64,000 nt of DNA. Source: Silene conica (Eukaryota; Streptophyta; Magnoliopsida; Caryophyllales; Caryophyllaceae). The stretch is taken from the NCBI GenBank assembly GCA_029255685.2, contig CM055311.2:56875048-56939047 (forward strand), written 5' to 3'. The notes under the pieces were generated by a model. The model had not been told where the DNA came from. It was given only the letters and a program-made list of their open reading frames with translations, and ran no database searches. Shown piece by piece: positions 11,755 to 23,936 of this stretch (position 1 is the first letter of the stretch; each line of letters opens with the position of its first letter). Made by a program: the position numbers and the translations under genes.

Positions 11755-12260
11755 ACACGTGTGTCATTATAACATACATATTACACTATTGTAACATGTA
11801 TTTTACAGCTACTATAACATTTTACTGATTCTCATATTAAAACTTCATATGTGTGTTATTATAACATACACATGTGTGTTATTATAACATACATGGTACA
11901 TTACTGTAACATGTGTTATACAGTTATTTATAACAGTTTCCTGAGCATCATGCTAAGATAATGGATTGTGTTATTATAACGTACATAATAGACTACTGTA
12001 ACATGTATTTTACAGCTACTATAACATTTTACTGATTCTCATATTAAGACTTCATATGTGTGTTATTATAACATACACATGTGTGTTATTATAACATACA
12101 TGGTACATTACTGTAACATGTGTTATACAGTTATTTATAACAGTTTTCTGAGCATCATGCTAAGATAATGGATTGTGTTATTATAACATACATATTAGAC
12201 TACTGTAACATGTATTATATAGTTATTAAAACATTTTTCCTGATTCGAATATTAAGATTT
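11755..12260 (+). repeat. About 22-25-nt array, word ATTATAACATACAT, with a 170-bp internal duplication
   Basis: Words ATTATAACATACAT, CTGTAACATGT and CTATAACATTTT alternate at about 22-25-nt spacing. A larger block of about 170 bp (from 11800 and again from 11985, each ending near AGCATCATGCTAAGATAATG) is tandemly duplicated with few differences. Confidence 0.85.
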
Positions 12261-12495
12261 CAAAATTGACAAGTTCAATTACTTTATCACGTGTCTTTAC
12301 ATTACTGTAACAACCATATAATATTGGACATTTTAGAATAGACCTGATGCGACTCAAACCCGTGTATCTGGAATTCTAGGCAATGATTTTTCTTGGGGAT
12401 GATAAATTACGATTGGTGACGACTTGTATAACTGCAAATATTTAAGTTTATGCATTAGGCGATCCTTAATATATTTTTCTTTGGCTTATTCTAAA

Positions 12496-12567
12496 GGCTA
12501 TTAGCTCAAAAGGGAGAGCAATGTGCAAATTTTGTACAAATGTATGGGTTCGAATCCCATATAGCCT
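12496..12567 (+). tRNA. tRNA-like sequence (likely non-functional, anticodon unclear)
   Basis: Seventy-two bases fold as a near-cloverleaf. The acceptor stem is GGCTAT/ATAGCC, the D arm GCTC...GAGC, the anticodon stem TGTGC/GTACA, and the TΨC arm a perfect ATGGG-TTCGAAT-CCCAT that also fits the Pol III B box GGTTCGAATCC. The anticodon loop is AAATTTT, lacking the invariant T33 arrangement, and an extra base precedes the stem. A relic tRNA or the head of a SINE captured by E3 is more likely than a working gene. Confidence 0.45.
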
Positions 12568-12839
12568 AGTTAATTTAAGAATCTTGTATTTAGAATTTGT
12601 TGAAACGAGATATGTAGTAAAAAAATTGATAATAAAAACAATAATAATACACGAGATTGCAAAATTAAAGACGTGCAGGTCATGATCGGAGTCGGCTATG
12701 CAGCAGTGACGTGCATGGAGCGAGTTACAGTAAAACCCATGTTAATATGTTGCCATAACTAGCCAGAATTACGACAAAAAATTACAGTGTCTTCATCCCA
12801 AACATTTGCTTACCTTTAGTTAAAATATCCATGTTAAAG

Positions 12840-13080
12840 AACAACACACACCTTTTAGTAAGTGGTACTATAATCGTTGGTAAGCGTTACAATAACAGCT
12901 AGTAAGCGCTACTATAACAGCTAGCCTTTAGTTAAAATATCCATGTTAAAGAACAACACACACCTTTTAGTAAGTGGTACTATAATCGTTGGTAAGCGTT
13001 ACAATAACAGCTAGTAAGCGCTACTATAACAGCTAGTACGTGTTACAATAACAACTAGTAAGCGTTACAATAACAGCAAC
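12840..13080 (+). repeat. 22-nt array, word GTTACAATAACAGCTAGTAA
   Basis: Tandem 22-nt units (TAAGCGTTACAATAACAGCT plus AG) recur with exact spacing. A block of about 105 bp (12806-12910) is repeated directly afterwards at 12921-13025. It lies near the right end of E3. Confidence 0.9.
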
Positions 13081-13171
13081 GTGACATCATCCTGTGCGTC
13101 CATGATCTAGATCCAATGGTCTGAAATGGTAGGATGGACCCATTTAAAACCCTGGACTCACCGGATCTCCG

Positions 13172-13290
<119 letters not shown>

Positions 13291-13293
13291 ATT

Positions 13294-13844
13294 GGGATCC
13301 TATGAGAACCACCAATATAATGAGAACCGTGAGAACTCTACCTTAGGGACTTTTTTAAAAAAAACTAATGACATATTTGGATTCGGCATGGAATTTTAAG
13401 GCTAGAGAACCTATTTCTTGGTCTAGAAAATATATACTAGTGACGGAAATGAAAGTGAAATACGTTTTATTAATTTTCATGCACCTACTACCGATTTTTA
13501 CGCATCTATCATTTTTCATGCACCTAGAACTCGTTTTAATGCACGTACAGCCTCTTATTTCATGCACCTAGTAATCATTTTCATGTATGTAAAAAATTTC
13601 ATGCACGTAGTGGTTGTTTTCGTGCATTTATAGCCATTTTAGTACGCCTAATTGTATTTTCGTACACTAAGTATATATTTTGTTAATTAAATCAAATTTT
13701 TTTGTTTATTGATCCTAAAGTGTGTATTTGAATAAGTTAAACTAATGGTAAATGATCCAACGAAACATTCGAAACGAGATATGGTGGAGATTTAGTGAGG
13801 GTTCTCATGGTTCTCATTATAAGGGTGGTTCTCACCGGATCCCG
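13294..13844. mobile_element. Element E4: 551-bp (TA)n-anchored MITE-like element
   Basis: This is the shortest complete member. The left end reads GGGATCCTATGAGAACCACC and then AATGAGAACCGTGAGAAC. The right end, reverse-complemented, reads GGGATCCGGTGAGAACCACC and then AATGAGAACCATGAGAACCC. The inverted repeat is about 50 bp. The interior is almost entirely a 21-nt array plus AT-rich filler, with no coding capacity. Confidence 0.85.
13478..13660 (+). repeat. 21-nt phased array, word ATGCACCTAG
   Basis: Successive units begin ATGCACCTACTACC, ATGCACCTAGAACT, ATGCACGTACAGCC, ATGCACCTAGTAAT and ATGCACGTAGTGGT, each about 21 nt and most ending in TTTTC. About nine units are recognisable. Confidence 0.9.

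Positions 13845-13848
<4 letters not shown>

Positions 13849-13876
<28 letters not shown>
13849..13876 (+). repeat. (TA)n tract between E4 and E5
   Basis: Fourteen TA units are the whole spacer between the two elements. Confidence 0.95.
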
Positions 13877-14892
13877 GGCTCGAGTTCCCGTGAGAACCAA
13901 GTTACGGTGAGAACCTGAGAACCAAGACAAAATAAGAATTAACTTTCACGCGTTAGCTTCTTCCTACTGTTAGCTTCTTCAAAAACCCAAAACAATAGCT
14001 GGCTCCATCAACCTCAGCCCTCAGGCATCCACCCCGTATCCCAGCCTTAAATTAACCTCTACAAAAGCAAAATTCGAGATTCAAAAATCAAAGTTCATCG
14101 TTTATTCATCAAACAAAGGTTAGTTCAGAAAATAATGTATATTGTTGGTTTATATTTACTACCATTGAACATATATAAACTATAGTTTTTACGAGTTTAA
14201 TTTTATGCAGAATGTCAAATTAATTTGGGGAATTAGAGTTTTGGGGGAATTAGGGTTTATAATCAATTTCAAAATTGCAAAACAATTGGGATTTACAGGC
14301 TAATTGCATTGCCCAAGACTTTACTTTAAGATTATATACACCAGAGCTTGTTTTTCTGAGGTTTACTTTGTAAACATTTGTCATCTGTTTTTAATACAGG
14401 TGTTAAATGAAACATGAACTGTCACACCAGACCTTGTAAGTGAAAACGAGTAAAAAAAGGAAGCAGTAAATCTTACATTCTAAACAGCTCAAAACCAAGC
14501 ATGCAATCTAGCAGTCAGTTAGGAAGAAATTCTTGAGAAAATGTCACAGCCAAACTTAGGAAGAAATGGGAAGCTACAGCCTACAGGGAGAGAGTATTTC
14601 CTTAATAAAGAGCGAGCTACATTGGAGAACTCATTCCGTAAAGGCGTGCAGACTAAAACACCCAAATCTTGACACTGCAGCCTGGTTCAGAGGAGTACCA
14701 GTAACAATTCAATAAAAGCACAGGAGATAAAAAAAAGATCCGTATAAGGTTCGCCTAGTGAAGTTCAGGACGAATACAATTTGTGTTTGGATTATTCTAG
14801 AGATAACTTCTGTCGCGAATACAATTTCCATATACTATTTTCGAAATGAAAACGGACTCATTCTATTTGTCAGAAAGCTCATCAATCAACAA

Positions 14893-16150
14893 GTACGTAC
14901 TATATATTTAGAATGTACCTACTACATTTTCAAAATGTACCTAGTACCAAAACACGTAACTAGTTCATAAAAAACGGTCTCAAATGAGGATGAGGGGGTT
15001 TTGGGTTGGATAAGGCGGCCCTCTACCGCATAGCCGCTTAACCCAACCCAAAACCCTTATCCTTACTGTTGGGAATGGGGGTATACGGAGGACACGTACC
15101 TACTACCTTTTCGAAATGTACCTAATACCAAAACACGTACCTACTATACATAGTTTTACCATATGTGATATGTCCATATCACATTTGAACATGGTCTACT
15201 ACTGCAGGACAGTTTTATTAGAAAAAGTAACTGTGACATTTGTGCATTTAAAGAAGGTAAAAATGTCATTTGGACCAACTTGGTAAAAAAGTCGATACGA
15301 GTTGGATTCCATTACGGGTTCAAAGTGACCATCCGAGAAATAATCCCTCATGTTTTATGTGTGTCGTTTTCATATCTCGAGACAAAAATGTGTATTTCTA
15401 TGAAACATTTCTCAGTTTGCATTTGAGGATATAAGTTCAGTAACCGCGCTTAGAAGCGTTTGTGCACCTAATACCAAAACACGTAACTATTTCATAAAAT
15501 CGGCCCTAAATGAGGACGAGAGGGGTTTTGGGTTGGATAAGGCGGCCCTCTACGGCTCTACGGCTCTACCGCATAGCCGCTTAACCCAACCCAAAACCCT
15601 TACCCTTACTGTTGGGAATGAGGGTATACGGAGGACACGTACCTACTATATATTTAGAATGTACCTACTACCTTTTCGAAATGTACCTAGTACCAAAACA
15701 CGTAACTAGTTCATAAAAAACGGTCCCAAATGAGGATGAGGGGGTTTTGGGTTGGATAAGGCAGCCCTCTACCGCATAGCCGCTTAACCCAACCCAAAAC
15801 CCTTACCCTTACTGTTGGGAATGGGGGTATACGGAGGACACGTACCTACTATATATTTAGAATGTACCTACTACCTTTTCGAAATGTACCTAGTACCAAA
15901 ACACGTAACTAGTTCATAAAATCGACCCTAAATGAGGACGAGAGGGGATTTTGGGTTGGATAAGGCGGCCCTCTACCGTAGAGTCGCTTAACCCAACTCA
16001 AAAACCCTTACCCTTACTGTTGAGAAGGGGGTATACGGAGGAGACGTACCTACTATACGTTCAGAATGTACCTACTACCTTTTCGAAATGTACCTAGTAC
16101 CAAAACACGTAACTAGTTCATAAAATCGGCCCTAAATGAGGACGGGAGGG
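14893..16150 (+). repeat. Tandem ~200-bp hairpin unit embedding a 22-nt GTACCTACTA array (5 copies)
   Basis: Each unit contains words GTACCTACTATATATTTAGA, GTACCTACTACCTTTTCGAA and GTACCTAGTACCAAAACACG at 22, 22 and 19-nt steps. A hairpin follows with arms GGGTTTTGGGTTGGATAAGG and CTTAACCCAACCCAAAACCC around a loop containing CCTCTACCGC. Hairpins start near 14995, 15521, 15742, 15941 and 16145 (the last only half). The last three full repeats are about 200-217 bp apart and very similar; the first two are over 500 bp apart. Confidence 0.9.
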
Positions 16151-16541
16151 GTTTTGGATTGAATAAAACAACAAATTCACACTAGCTCAATAAAACCTTA
16201 CAATGTTGTTGAACAAAAAGAATAAAACATAAGTTTCCTGGGCTAAGAATAAAACAAAAAGAATAAAACAAAAAGAACTCTGTCCGTATATGAAATAAAT
16301 ACATAAGTTTCCTGTGCTAAGAAATTCTTCAATTCTTCCATCCAATTCTTCAATTCTCCCATCCAAATCTTGGCATGAGTTGTTTTAACGTTCAACTAAT
16401 GCAAATTTGAAATTTATCTCATGTAAAAAGCTGCATGAAAAATCAAATGTTAAGAAAAAGCTATAATTTGGCGTGACATTATGTTCTGGAAATAAGTCAA
16501 TAGACAGAGGACTATTAAATATACACTTATCAAAATATTAC

Positions 16542-17221
16542 CTTTATTGTATTCTTATCCCATTTTAAAAGTTCAAGCATAATATACTCTCGATAAGCAT
16601 CCATATTCTGAAAAAGAAATCACAACACCAAAACAAGCATGCTTAAATAGGACATGATGTTTCAATGAATGTGTCACTACTGGCTGACATAGAGAGCTAT
16701 GAATATTTCAATGAATATACTCTTACTTAGTACATATACTCTTACCTTGTAGTGTTGCTTGTTTCCCAATAAAGTCTCACCAGTTGTTACAGCTTCTAAA
16801 GACTTAATAACAAACATTCCACAGACCTGGTTATACAAAGATTCGACAATCCAACATCAGGTAGTCAGGTCCAAGTTATTGATGTAATTATTAAGTTGGG
16901 AACATATCAGGATTCATGACATTTCTGGCCAAAGAATGCAATCATCAAAAAATCATGTAAATCTATGCAACACCAACATAAAAATGCCATTAACACTCTA
17001 GTTATACAAAGATTCATTAATGCAAAATCAGACTGTCAAATCCGAGTAACTGATCTACTTATAAAGTTGGAACAAATTTAAGTAAACTGTATGAGGAAAG
17101 AACACTACTATCGGAACTAATTGTGAAATTGAAACATTACCGCAACATGAGCATCATCATTCAACTTATAGATAATGCCATCAACCTCCGCCTTCAAATA
17201 GTGATTGGTGAGAGTTGTATA
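16542..17221 (-). pseudogene. Three in-phase exons resembling the C-terminal part of a Ulp1-like (C48) protease
   Basis: On the minus strand, exons 17221-17141 (27 codons, HYLKAEVDGIIYKLNDD), 16826-16746 (27 codons, VCGMFVIKSLEA) and 16607-16542 (22 codons, MDAYREYIMLELLKWDKN) are each open. All are phase 0 and bounded by good AG and GT sites. CGMFVIK followed by a Glu two residues later recalls the nucleophile-Cys region of C48 proteases (DCGxFVxKxxE), but the preceding Asp is Val here and the His/Asp residues are not found. A diverged copy lies at 61372-61760 in E10. The family assignment is tentative; it may be another gene captured by the element. Confidence 0.4.
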
Positions 17222-17719
17222 CTGTACTTGAGCATTTTGGGAACACTAGAGTATAACACTATGAGTAACTAATGACCTTAACAGTTAACATCTCACGACT
17301 CACCTGGTACAGTCCTACACTCCTAAGCGACAGTAAAAATGCGTAATGCAATAAGTCGTGAACTACTTGTGAAGTGAACAGATTGCTATTGCCCCTAGAC
17401 GTCTTACTTGCCTTAACTGGTAAATCCCGAAAGATGAAAACAGTTACCTTACTGTCCGAAAGGAAACACAATGTCGCAACAATCAGAAAATACAGAAGTT
17501 CAGTTATGTACTCATTATAAGCATTATCGCGATCTGCTACGACATTAACTTAAAAAACAGAAATATTCAATCGTCTCATAAGTCATACCGCAGTATACTA
17601 CATATCAATTACAATCAAAATGCAGTGTTGGAACTTCAAAACGCTGATAACAGTAAAGACCGGTATACAATGTCAATGATACAGTAAAATTATTTAACTC
17701 GTAATTATTTAACCGAGGA

Positions 17720-17842
17720 GTCGCCTAATCCAACTCAAATCCCTTCCCCTTAATATTGGAAACGTCGCATAAGGAAGAGACGTATCTACTATACATTTAA
17801 AATGTACCTACTACCTTTTTGAAACGTACCTAGTGCATCCAA
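17720..17842 (+). repeat. Single diverged hairpin/GTACCTACTA unit
   Basis: One decayed copy of the E5/E10 unit is recognisable by GAGTCGCCTAATCCAACTC, then GACGTATCTACTATACATTT and GTACCTACTACCTTTTTGAA. A further scrap (ATGTACCTACTATACATTTA) occurs at 18615. Confidence 0.75.
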
Positions 17843-19657
17843 TACAACAACGGTGTGAAACCTACAATGTTCCTAAACTAAAATTTGCGCCAATTAAAAG
17901 CAACTATGGTGATAGTACCATACCTGTAATTGTCCTCAGCGGCCAGCGCACAGGCCTGCAACGGGATTCAATTGCCCATTCAGTGATTACCTCTAGTCAA
18001 TTAGAGTTACTACTGTGGAACATGAACACAACCAGCAAAAAACTAATTCTAAACCCAGAACCAGAGAAATAGTATTCGTAGCAATATTAAATACTCCATA
18101 CATAACTAAAAGAGCCTATTGCAATTAGTAATATAAACTGGCGAATCAGCGCAAATTCGGGTGAATAATCATAAACTTGATTCTCAACCTTCAAACTCTA
18201 GTTCAGATTCAACATGACTATAAGAGAAGGGACGAATACGTTACAGGAAAACACAATTAACAATGCCAAGAATCACAAGTCCCATTGATAAACCAGGTTG
18301 CAATGTGATACAATTAGCATATTGAAGAACACATTCATCAATCTAAAAGAGAAACATAAATTTTAGATCTAGTGAACCAAATTAGAACAAACAAAAAAGC
18401 AAATCAGAAACAGCCACATTGAAAATCAAAAACACTTTATTTCGTTTCAGTTCCTTGCAGCAGGTAAAACCTTTACATCAACTACTAGTACAAACCCTCT
18501 TAGCATGAATCCTCAAGTAGCAAACCCTCGTTCAGAAAAATCGACAGTCAATATAAAGCAGGCGTGTTGAAAAATGAGATGATGACACCACTAGGTAGTT
18601 CCTAATTCATAGAAATGTACCTACTATACATTTAAAATGTAACTACGGCACTATTGAAATGTACGTAATAGTTGGCAAAGAAATGTAACAATTTCTCGAA
18701 CAATCTCAGTTTTAAGCATCAGTTAATTAACAAACCTACTTCCAAAACAACTAGAATATTGCTCGAGTTATTCTTGTCACTATGCTCCTGTATCAACAAT
18801 TAGAATTAAGCATAAACAATTCCCATTTGCATATATAAAACAGAAACTGAACTTTTAAATTACTATTGACCGACTAAGTATAATTATTGAATGCTTAAGC
18901 AGATTGCTAACTGTGGCAGACGTGCATTATTCAGGCCAATGACTTGATCAAAAAACTAACAAGTATCAATCAAATTTAAAAATTATATAACTCTTTTAAC
19001 TTGACAGAATGGCCAATTTTGTTCTTGTCATTACGCTACTTGATCAACAAATTAAGCGCTATACTTCATATTAAACGACAACTGCAAGCATAATTAAATA
19101 TTCACAGATTAAGTCCTACTTATTCAATGTTTTAAGCAGATTAAGTCCACCCTATTGATTCAAAATTAGCAAGTATCAATCAAACTACATACTCCGATAG
19201 TCCGATCCCAACAATTAAGCATGCAAAAACGTACTTACTCAGTTGAGGACTCAGGTTGCAATTCCCCAAGCATAATAAGGAAAATACACCACAAAATCGA
19301 GAATAAATTATTAGTAATTAGTAGACTAAACTAGATTAGAACAGGAAAATCTAATTAATACTGAAAATTAGGAAACCATAATTTCAGAAATTCGAATTGT
19401 TTATATCACCTGCGACGGAGATGACGGTGGTGGTAGTGGGAAAGAGGAAGGACGGAGACAGTGGTGGTAGTGGGAAAGAGGAAGGACGGAGATGTCGGGA
19501 GTGTAATGGGAAAGAGGAAGGATGGAGATGTCGGGAGTGGCAGTGGGAATGAGATAGAAAGAATGTTTCTATTACAGCGATTTGGTAACTGATTAGAAGG
19601 TTGTAATTTAGTTCCCACGGTTCTCATGGTAATTTGGTTCTCACGAGATCCTGAAAC

Positions 19658-19673
19658 TATATATATATATATA
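19658..19673 (+). repeat. Short (TA)n between E5 and E6
   Basis: About eight TA units separate the right end of E5 from GGATCATATGAGTTGGGTC of E6. Confidence 0.9.
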
Positions 19674-19677
19674 AGTA

Positions 19678-21679
<2,002 letters not shown>

Positions 21680-21680
21680 A

Positions 21681-22731
21681 AGATCGGGTGAGAACGAACA
21701 TACGGTGAGAACGATCCTCCTCCCTTAGATTAGATTGAGATGGACGGCTGATAAAATTTCTATTAAACACATTTTTAAGTTAAACATCACGCGTGTCTAT
21801 ATTTCTCACAACCAGACTTCATTTCTCATTCTCCCCCAATTATAACTCTCCTCAAACACTCACCACCCTTCAAACTCCCCCATCACCACTTACCTCCCTG
21901 TCATCGTCGCCGGCAACGAGCCAAAATCCATGCGAAATTACCTGTGCAACTTAATATTTACATCAAATCCCCAAAATTCCCAAAATCATAATACCTAAAA
22001 ATTGTTGGCAGTGATGTTGTCGAAAACGATGAACTAGGATGATGAGTTAGAGCTTTCATTATTGAGTTCATACGATGAACTAGGTCACCAATTTACACCT
22101 CAGGAAATCCATATATGTGTATTCTATTTTGATGTATCTCGAAGTAATTTTAATGTACCTAATATGTAATTTTGTGTATCTATGTTCATATACATTAAAA
22201 TAATGACTAGATACATTAAAAATTAAATTGGTTACATTGAAATTAGTTGTTTCCGCTGGCATAAAGACGATGACATCATATATCAACTTATAAGATGGGT
22301 TGTTTCCGGTGACAATGTTAAAAAGACAGTGACAAGAATCCATCTGATGTGAAAATTAGTACATTTCTTACATGGCTCGTTCTTCGATCCGGCTCGGTTC
22401 CCAATGATGGATTAATGTATCTGGTTTCTAAATTGATGTATCTGAAACCACTTTTAATGTTCCTAAAATGTTGTCGTCGATTAAAGGAGATAGTCGGTGC
22501 TGATGGCGATGGTGACAGGTGATTTATGGTGATGGATGATAATGGCGGATGATGGATGTGTGTTTGTGCTGGGTGAATTAAGAGGATAGAGACCAAGTAT
22601 ATTTTTTAATCCCTGGGATTTGTTTTTAATGAAATATGATTGAATTGATCTTAGGCGTAATTTATATTTTAATCTAATGGTTGTGGCTCGTTCTCACCGT
22701 TTACACCGAGTGTTCGTTCTCACCCAATCCT
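21681..22731. mobile_element. Element E7: 1.05-kb (TA)n-anchored element, E2-type ends
   Basis: The left end reads GATCGGGTGAGAACGAACAT and then ACGGTGAGAACGATCC. The right end, reverse-complemented, reads GGATTGGGTGAGAACGAACA and then AACGGTGAGAACGAGCC. Both are nearly the same as the ends of E2. The interior contains a CT-rich stretch (21800-21920) resembling a 5' leader, and a TGTACCT/TACATT array at 22110-22460. No coding sequence recognised. Confidence 0.75.
22110..22460 (+). repeat. 21-nt phased array, word TTTTAATGTACCT / TACATTAAAA
   Basis: Units such as AATATGTAATTTTGTGTATC, AAAATAATGACTAGATACAT and AAAAATTAAATTGGTTACAT recur at 21 nt. The word (TGTACCT, TGTATCT) is on one strand in the first part and inverted (GATACATT) in the next part. 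Confidence 0.8.
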
Positions 22732-22736
22732 AAGTC

Positions 22737-22798
<62 letters not shown>
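22737..22798 (+). repeat. (TA)n tract between E7 and E8
   Basis: About 31 TA units with one TG change. Confidence 0.95.
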
Positions 22799-22802
<4 letters not shown>

Positions 22803-23654
22803 CAGCGGAGACCCGATGAGTCTAGAGTTTTAAATGAGTATGTCCTACCATTTCAGACCGTCCAATCTAGATAATGGACGCACATGATGATGCCACGTTG
22901 CACAGACACGTCAGATTGAATTATTGAACAAAACCGTCCAAAACACACACTGTTTAAAAAAACAGTTTTCGGCTTCTCTCTCCTCTTCATCTCTCCTAAT
23001 ATTCCGTTTCTACCCAATAACATCACCTAAACCCTAAAATAACACTCAAAAAAATTGTAATCATCATTTGCTTCAAAAATTCAAGAATAAAATCGTTTGA
23101 TAACGCACTCAATCGTAGGTAAAACTCGAACTTTAAATCTCTTTTTCATGATGTATAAACGTTTTTTTTATTTTAATTCTATTGTTTTCTGTAGATTAAT
23201 CATATAGTTTAGCAAAAAATGTGATGTTATAATGATAATTTGTATTGGAGATGATGAATTGATGCATTTTTAACAATAAAATGCAGGAATAGAAGAAAAA
23301 TAATGCCAAAAAAGATTAAAAACCAAGATTTAAGTCCGAAAACAAAGAAGTTAAAAAGGAAAAACAAGGAAGTAGAAGATGAAGATCATATTGCCAGTCG
23401 GAAGAAACTGAAAGTGACTTTTAAGAACGCTGAAATGGAAATTTTCGATAAAGCTGAAGAACCTAAAAGGAAACAAAAGTATGTAGCATTTCTAATAGTC
23501 ATTAAGTTATACTAAATGATTATGAATGTTATATTAATGCTCTGTTAATGTTGTTTGTAATAGAAAATAGATAGAATGTAATAACAACAAAATATCTGTG
23601 TTATAGTTACTTCATGAAAAAGTACTGGATTTAAGTGCATTTGGGGGGATTTTA

Positions 23655-23745
23655 ATCTGTTACTGTAACTTAATGTGCATGTTACTGTTATTCAGTGTGT
23701 ATGTTACATCAGTATTGATTCGCATGTTACAGTTACTGAATTTGT
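23655..23745 (+). repeat. 22-nt phased array, word GTTACTGTAACTT
   Basis: Four steps begin GTTACTGTAACTTAATGTGC, GTTACTGTTATTCAGTGTGT, GTTACATCAGTATTGATTCG and GTTACAGTTACTG, at 22-23-nt spacing inside the first intron of the Ulp1-associated gene. A related scrap (GTTATAGTAATAG, GTTATACTACTTA) lies at 26090-26215. Confidence 0.8.
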
Positions 23746-23819
23746 TTTTTCTTTAAAGATGATTGAAATGTATAATTTGTCGTTGTTACTTTTAATCTGT
23801 TACTGTAACTTTGTCATTG

Positions 23820-23826
23820 TCGTTGT

Positions 23827-23872
<46 letters not shown>

Positions 23873-23936
23873 ATTGTTGGTATCATTGTTGTTGTTGTTG
23901 TTATTGTTGTTGTTGTTGTTGTTGTTACTGTTGTTG
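23820..23936 (+). repeat. (GTT)n microsatellite
   Basis: About 39 imperfect GTT/ATT triplets lie in the intron of the Ulp1-associated pseudogene. They create spurious poly-Val, poly-Leu and poly-Asn frames. Confidence 0.95.

Larger units (their letters stand above)
10960..13168. mobile_element. Element E3: (TA)n-anchored element, GAGTCTAGG-type ends
   Basis: The left end reads GGATCTATTGAGTCTAGGAT and then CGTCCTACCATTTCTAGCC. The right end, reverse-complemented, reads GGAGATCCGGTGAGTCCAGG and then CATCCTACCATTTCAGACC. The ends form an inverted repeat of about 75 bp. The right-end type also matches the left end of E8 at 22.8 kb. The interior holds two unidentified exon-like segments, a tRNA-like sequence and ATTATAACATACAT arrays. 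Confidence 0.75.
13877..19658. mobile_element. Element E5: 5.8-kb (TA)n-anchored element with hairpin repeats and Ulp1-like exons
   Basis: The left end reads CGAGTTCCCGTGAGAACCAA followed by GTTACGGTGAGAACC. The right end, reverse-complemented, reads CAGGATCTCGTGAGAACCAA followed by ATTACCATGAGAACC. The rest of the right subterminal region (19380-19600) is the inverted counterpart of 58720-58960 in E10. The interior holds a GTACCTACTA array with about 200-bp hairpin units (14893-16150), three exon-like segments on the minus strand (16542-17221), a small array remnant (17720-17840), and otherwise AT-rich sequence I cannot assign. Confidence 0.7.
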
